This document shows, piece by piece, positions 59,910 to 64,000 of a stretch of 64,000 nt of DNA. The position numbers and the translations under genes are program-made. Position 1 is the first letter of the stretch, and every line of letters starts with the position of its first letter. The DNA is from Actinobacillus porcitonsillarum (GTDB lineage: Bacteria > Pseudomonadota > Gammaproteobacteria > Enterobacterales > Pasteurellaceae): positions 1-64,000 of the forward strand of contig NZ_CP029206.1 of assembly GCF_003101015.1 (NCBI RefSeq). The letters are read 5' to 3'. The notes under the pieces are model-generated. The model was not told where the DNA came from and did not search any database. It saw only the letters and a program-made list of their open reading frames with translations.

Positions 59910-59919
59910 AATTTTCCGA

Positions 59920-61014
59920 TTACAACACCCCTTTCGAACTAGGTAATTCATTCCCTTCAATTCGAATCGCTTGTCGTAAGGTTCTGCCGAAAACTTTAAA
60001 CAGGCTTTCGATTTTGTGGTGGTCGTTGTCGCCTTTGGCTTTGATATGCAAAGTGGCAAGCATCGTGAAGGCAATGGATTGGAAGAAATGCTCCGTCAGT
60101 TCGGTGCTGAAATCGCCCACTTTTTCACGTTTGAAATCCGCTTTGAATTTAATAAACGGTCTGCTGGATAAATCCATTGCACATTGAGCTTGGCATTCAT
60201 CCATTGGTAAGACGAAACCGAAACGGGCGATGCCACGTTTGTCGCCGATGGCTTGTTTTAAGGCTGTACCAAGGGCAAGAGCGGTGTCTTCAACGGTGTG
60301 GTGTTCGTCAATCCAGAGGTCGCCTTTGCACGAGATGTTCATTCGGAAACCGCCGTGGGTGGCGATTTGGTCGAGCATATGGTCGAAAAAGCCCACGCCG
60401 GTTTTGATGTCGTTCACGCCGGTTTCATCCAGCCATACTTGTACTTTGATGTCGGTCTCTTTGGTTTTGCGTACCACTTCCCCATAGCGTGGTTGGCGGT
60501 CGCCGATGTTGGTCACTGGCTCGCCAAGTAATTTTTCCGCAATCAAATCCCAATTTAATTTTTCAGGATGATATTGCAAAGCACGAATACCAAGATTTTC
60601 CGCCAACTGAACGTCTGTAGCACGGTCGCCGATGACAAAACTGGTGGCAGGGTCGAACAGTTCACGCTCAATATATTTTTGCAGCAACTTGGTTTTCGGT
60701 TTGCGACAATCGCAGTTGTCTTCCGGTTTGTGTGGGCAAATTAACACTTCATCAAATTCAATGCCTTGCGAGCGGAATAGTTCCATCATCGCATTGTGCG
60801 GTTTGTCGAAAGTCTCTTGTGGAAATGAACTCGTGCCTAAGCCGTCTTGATTGCTTACCATCACAAAGCGATATTTATGTTTGAGTTTAAGTAAGGCTGG
60901 GATCACATTCGGCTCAAATTTGAGTTTTTCTAAACTGTCGATTTGAAAATCGGTTTTTGGTTCGTCAATTAACGTGCCGTCACGGTCGATGAATAAAATA
61001 GATTGTTGTGTCAT
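59920..61014 (-). CDS. hisB: Bifunctional histidinol-phosphatase / IGP dehydratase HisB
   Basis: Catalyses steps 6 and 8 of histidine synthesis. The N-terminal HAD phosphatase (about 1-165) has Asp10 and Asp12 in [17 protein letters not shown], the zinc-binding [15 protein letters not shown], and [17 protein letters not shown]. The C-terminal IGP dehydratase (about 175-364) has [32 protein letters not shown] and [20 protein letters not shown]. The 364-aa length is close to E. coli HisB (355). The second transposase lies between it and hisC. Confidence 0.97.
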   Translation of the reverse strand: MTQQSILFIDRDGTLIDEPKTDFQIDSLEKLKFEPNVIPALLKLKHKYRFVMVSNQDGLGTSSFPQETFDKPHNAMMELFRSQGIEFDEVLICPHKPEDNCDCRKPKTKLLQKYIERELFDPATSFVIGDRATDVQLAENLGIRALQYHPEKLNWDLIAEKLLGEPVTNIGDRQPRYGEVVRKTKETDIKVQVWLDETGVNDIKTGVGFFDHMLDQIATHGGFRMNISCKGDLWIDEHHTVEDTALALGTALKQAIGDKRGIARFGFVLPMDECQAQCAMDLSSRPFIKFKADFKREKVGDFSTELTEHFFQSIAFTMLATLHIKAKGDNDHHKIESLFKVFGRTLRQAIRIEGNELPSSKGVL

Positions 61015-61031
61015 TTTTGTTCTCCTGTTCT

Positions 61032-61084
61032 TGCCACATACTGACGTATGTGGTTACGCATAGTGGCGATGCGCTGCATCGCTA
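61032..61084 (+). repeat. Bipartite hairpin element D, 3' side of transposase 2
   Basis: Hairpin 1 CCACATAC-TGAC-GTATGTGG, linker TTACGCATAGTG, and hairpin 2 GCGATGC-GCT-GCATCGC. The end of hairpin 2 overlaps the transposase stop codon. The linker matches elements A-C; both palindromes are different. Confidence 0.85.
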
Positions 61085-61537
61085 TAAATCTTGTTCAAAA
61101 AATTTTTCGTTTATTTCAATTCCAGCCTCTGTAAGCAAGAATTTTACTTCTTCTACAAAATCAGCTGTTTTATGGTGTTCTTTTTGATTTTTAATGTAAT
61201 TGATGATTTTCTCTTTATCTTTTTCGCAATAAGTTAGTGAGCAGTAGCCCCTAGACCACGCATAAAATTCAGGAAAAAGATGTTTATTTTCATCAATCCA
61301 TTTATGCGTTGTCGTTTTCAGTTTTTGTACAAACTCAGCGACCGAAAGCATCGGGTGCAATTCAACAAAAAGATGAAGATGATCGGGCATACCGTTGATC
61401 CGATAAAGCACAGAATTATGTTCTCTTACAAATCCCAAAATATAGCGATAAAGCGCATCTTCATTTTCTTCTAAAATACTTGGCGTACCATATTTAGTAC
61501 GGAAGATAATATGGTATAAATTTCTTGTATAGCTCAT
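61082..61537 (-). CDS. IS200/IS605-type Y1 (HUH) transposase, RAYT-like, copy 2
   Basis: A 151-aa paralogue of the transposase at 54888-55343 with the same catalytic set: His53-Leu-His55 (MPDHLHLFVEL) and Tyr114 (IINYIKNQKEHH). The frame is intact. It is flanked by convergent hairpin elements D and E, whose palindromes differ from those around copy 1. Each transposase may therefore recognise its own hairpins. Inserted between hisC and hisB, in the same direction as the operon. Confidence 0.88.
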   Translation of the reverse strand: MSYTRNLYHIIFRTKYGTPSILEENEDALYRYILGFVREHNSVLYRINGMPDHLHLFVELHPMLSVAEFVQKLKTTTHKWIDENKHLFPEFYAWSRGYCSLTYCEKDKEKIINYIKNQKEHHKTADFVEEVKFLLTEAGIEINEKFFEQDL

Positions 61538-61550
61538 ATTTTCCCTAACT

Positions 61551-61601
61551 TGCCGCTACGGAGTAGCGGCACTATGCTTAACCACGTACGTCAGTGCGTG
61601 G
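61551..61601 (-). repeat. Bipartite hairpin element E, 5' side of transposase 2
   Basis: Read on the minus strand: hairpin 1 CCACGCAC-TGAC-GTACGTGG, linker TTAAGCATAGT, and hairpin 2 GCCGCTACTCCGTAGCGGC, ending 14 bases from the transposase start. Hairpin 1 differs from that of D by a compensated pair (A-T to G-C) and one wobble pair. Confidence 0.85.
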
Positions 61602-61618
61602 CATCCGCACGATTTATC

Positions 61619-62776
<1,158 letters not shown>

Positions 62777-62797
62777 TTATCTTCGTCAATTCAATAT

Positions 62798-62941
62798 CTA
62801 TTTTTCGCAAATTTTACTTTGTTCGTTATAACTACCGCCATTATCTAAACAAGCGTCTTTTGCCATAAAATTTTGAATAAAAGGAATGGCAAAAACCAAG
62901 CATAAGATAATCATTAACAGCAGATAAATTATTTTTCTCAT
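62798..62941 (-). CDS. 47-codon membrane/exported peptide
   Basis: Starts at an ATG with a good ribosome site (AAGGAAAC). The product has an N-terminal hydrophobic segment (about residues 4-22, IIYLLLMIILCLVFAIPF) and a short polar tail with CLDNGGSYNEQSKIC (Cys31 and Cys45), which could form a disulfide outside the membrane. It sits between hisD and hisC, framed by two repeat doublets. Similar short Cys-x-Gly-Gly proteins occur in related bacteria as far as I recall, but no function is known to me. Confidence 0.6.
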   Translation of the reverse strand: MRKIIYLLLMIILCLVFAIPFIQNFMAKDACLDNGGSYNEQSKICEK

Positions 62942-62961
62942 TAAATGTTTCCTTTTGAACC

Positions 62962-63025
62962 GTAGGGGCAAATTACATTTGCCCTAATTACGTTTTGCTT
63001 TGGGGCTAATGTGATTAGCCCCTAC
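62962..63025. repeat. REPIN-like doublet behind hisD
   Basis: Convergent units 62962-62984 (GTAG plus GGGCAAATTACATTTGCCC) and, inverted, 63002-63025 (GTAG plus GGGCTAATCACATTAGCCCC). The two palindromes differ at several positions but each remains self-complementary. It begins 2 bases after the hisD stop on the minus strand and may stabilise or terminate that transcript. Confidence 0.8.
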
Positions 63026-63027
63026 AA

Positions 63028-64000
63028 TTATTTCCCGATTTTATTTAATCTAATCGACACCGCCTGTTTGTGCGCATCCAACTGTTCCGCACTTGCCATT
63101 AGTTCCACGGTTTTTGCGAGATCTTTAAAACCCTGTGGCGTGAGTTCTTGCACGGTCATTCGTTTGCTGAAATCCGCTAAACCTAGGCTGGAATAGGTGC
63201 GGGTGTAGCCGTAGGTTGGTAGCACGTGGTTGGTGCCGCTGGCGTAGTCGCCCATACTTTCGGGGCTGTATGCGCCTAAGAAAATCGAGCCTGCATTGTC
63301 TAGGCTGTCGAGTAAGTCTCGGGCATTTTCCACTTGCACCAGCAAGTGTTCAGGCGCATATTTGTTGCTAATTTCCACCGCTTGCTCAATGCTGTCGGCA
63401 ATAAAGGTGCGGCTGTGGGAAAGAGCTTTGCGTGCGGTTTCTGCACGTGGTAATTGTGCCAGTTGATTTTCGATAGAAAGTGCGGTCTGTTTTGCCAATG
63501 TTTCGCTTGGCGTAACCAAAATCACTTGGCTGTCGGCACCGTGTTCTGCTTGAGAAAGTAAATCGCTGGCAACAAAATCAGGATCGGCATTTTCATCGGC
63601 AATGACTAATACTTCCGAAGGCCCTGCCGGCATATCAATTGCTGTGCCTTCTTGCACCACTTGACGTTTTGCCTCGGTGACAAAAGCGTTGCCCGGCCCG
63701 AAGATTTTATCCACTTTTTCCACTGTTTCTGTACCGTTTGCCATAGCAAATACCGCTTGCGCACCACCTACGGCATAAATGGTTTCCACGCCGCATAGGT
63801 TGGCGCTGTAAAGAATTTCATCGGCAATCGGCGGCGGAGAACAAAGAACGATTTTCTTACAGCCGGCAATTTTGGCAGGAATAGCAAGCATTAACACCGT
63901 TGAAAATAGCGGCGCTGAACCGCCCGGGATATACAAGCCCACTCGTTGAATAGGGCGTGTCAGCACTTGGCAACGCACACCTGCTTGAGTTTCAATATCC
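63028..64000 (-). CDS. hisD: Histidinol dehydrogenase HisD (5' end outside the window)
   Basis: Zinc- and NAD-dependent enzyme for the last two oxidations of histidine synthesis. The visible 324 codons run open to the window edge, so the N-terminus is missing. Segments seen are [64 protein letters not shown] (zinc/catalytic His), YAPEHLLVQ and [21 protein letters not shown]. An H. influenzae-type USS lies within (63478-63486). An apparent internal start at 63978 is a valine GTG in mid-gene. Confidence 0.96.
   Translation of the reverse strand, partial: DIETQAGVRCQVLTRPIQRVGLYIPGGSAPLFSTVLMLAIPAKIAGCKKIVLCSPPPIADEILYSANLCGVETIYAVGGAQAVFAMANGTETVEKVDKIFGPGNAFVTEAKRQVVQEGTAIDMPAGPSEVLVIADENADPDFVASDLLSQAEHGADSQVILVTPSETLAKQTALSIENQLAQLPRAETARKALSHSRTFIADSIEQAVEISNKYAPEHLLVQVENARDLLDSLDNAGSIFLGAYSPESMGDYASGTNHVLPTYGYTRTYSSLGLADFSKRMTVQELTPQGFKDLAKTVELMASAEQLDAHKQAVSIRLNKIGK

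Noticed and set aside
63978-64000. Start of hisD at 63978
   Set aside because: The codon is an internal GTG (valine) and the frame stays open to the window edge; the true start lies outside.

Overview
This window is chromosomal DNA from a gamma-proteobacterium of the family Pasteurellaceae. The base composition is AT-rich, the gene neighbourhoods are Haemophilus/Actinobacillus-like (coaD-waaA, tsaE-amiB, recA-recX, lolCDE, mglBAC), and many copies of the 9-mer ACAAGCGGT are scattered on both strands. That 9-mer is the DNA-uptake signal (USS) dialect of the Actinobacillus pleuropneumoniae/Mannheimia/Bibersteinia side of the family. The species cannot be fixed from the sequence alone.

From 1 to about 50.4 kb the window is mostly housekeeping. 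In order it holds: rep, yrdD and tsaC; amiB, tsaE, orn, coaD, waaA and an O-antigen ligase gene (cell wall, tRNA modification, CoA, LPS); trhP; a periplasmic cytochrome b562-like gene; yidB-like, kdsB, trxB, cnoX, glpE; exbB-exbD-tonB; leuD/leuC with a MITE-like element upstream; lpxK with a Fic gene where msbA would be expected; clpX/clpP; sufE-like; two tRNA-Asp genes; dnaQ-recX-recA; lolC-lolD-lolE; a 2-hydroxyacid dehydrogenase; ferredoxin; narP; rlmL; parE; ampG; galE; sppA; mglB-mglA-mglC; RNase T2; sprT; ndh; valS. Many operons end in strong hairpins, and several of these are built from inverted USS pairs.

From 50.4 kb to the end the character changes. This is a histidine biosynthesis operon read on the minus strand (hisD partial, hisC, hisB, hisH, hisA, hisF, hisIE) that has been repeatedly interrupted by accessory cassettes, all in the same orientation. 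Between hisD and hisC there is a 47-codon membrane peptide and two inverted GTAG-headed repeat doublets. Between hisC and hisB there is a Y1/HUH transposase. Between hisB and hisH there is a membrane protein resembling putative abortive-infection (putAbiC) proteins. Between hisH and hisA there are a MOSC protein and a DUF559 nuclease-fold gene bracketed by 63-bp structured inverted repeats. Between hisF and hisIE there is a second Y1 transposase. Downstream come an acetyltransferase (elaA), a Zeta-type kinase toxin with an overlapping 55-codon candidate antitoxin, and a tightly linked OLD-like ATPase plus a small protein of unknown family.

The most unusual signal is a family of bipartite hairpin elements (hairpin, TTACGCAT-type linker, second hairpin; about 51-53 bp). 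They bracket both transposase genes in convergent pairs and also occur as one pair without a transposase. The hairpin sequences differ between copies while pairing and linker are kept. A second family, GTAG followed by a hairpin, shows the same behaviour and resembles REP/REPIN sequences. The DUF559 cassette repeats show three adjacent compensatory base-pair swaps. Four Haemophilus influenzae-type USS (AAGTGCGGT) occur only beyond 49 kb, which hints at recombination in this part from a donor of the other USS dialect.
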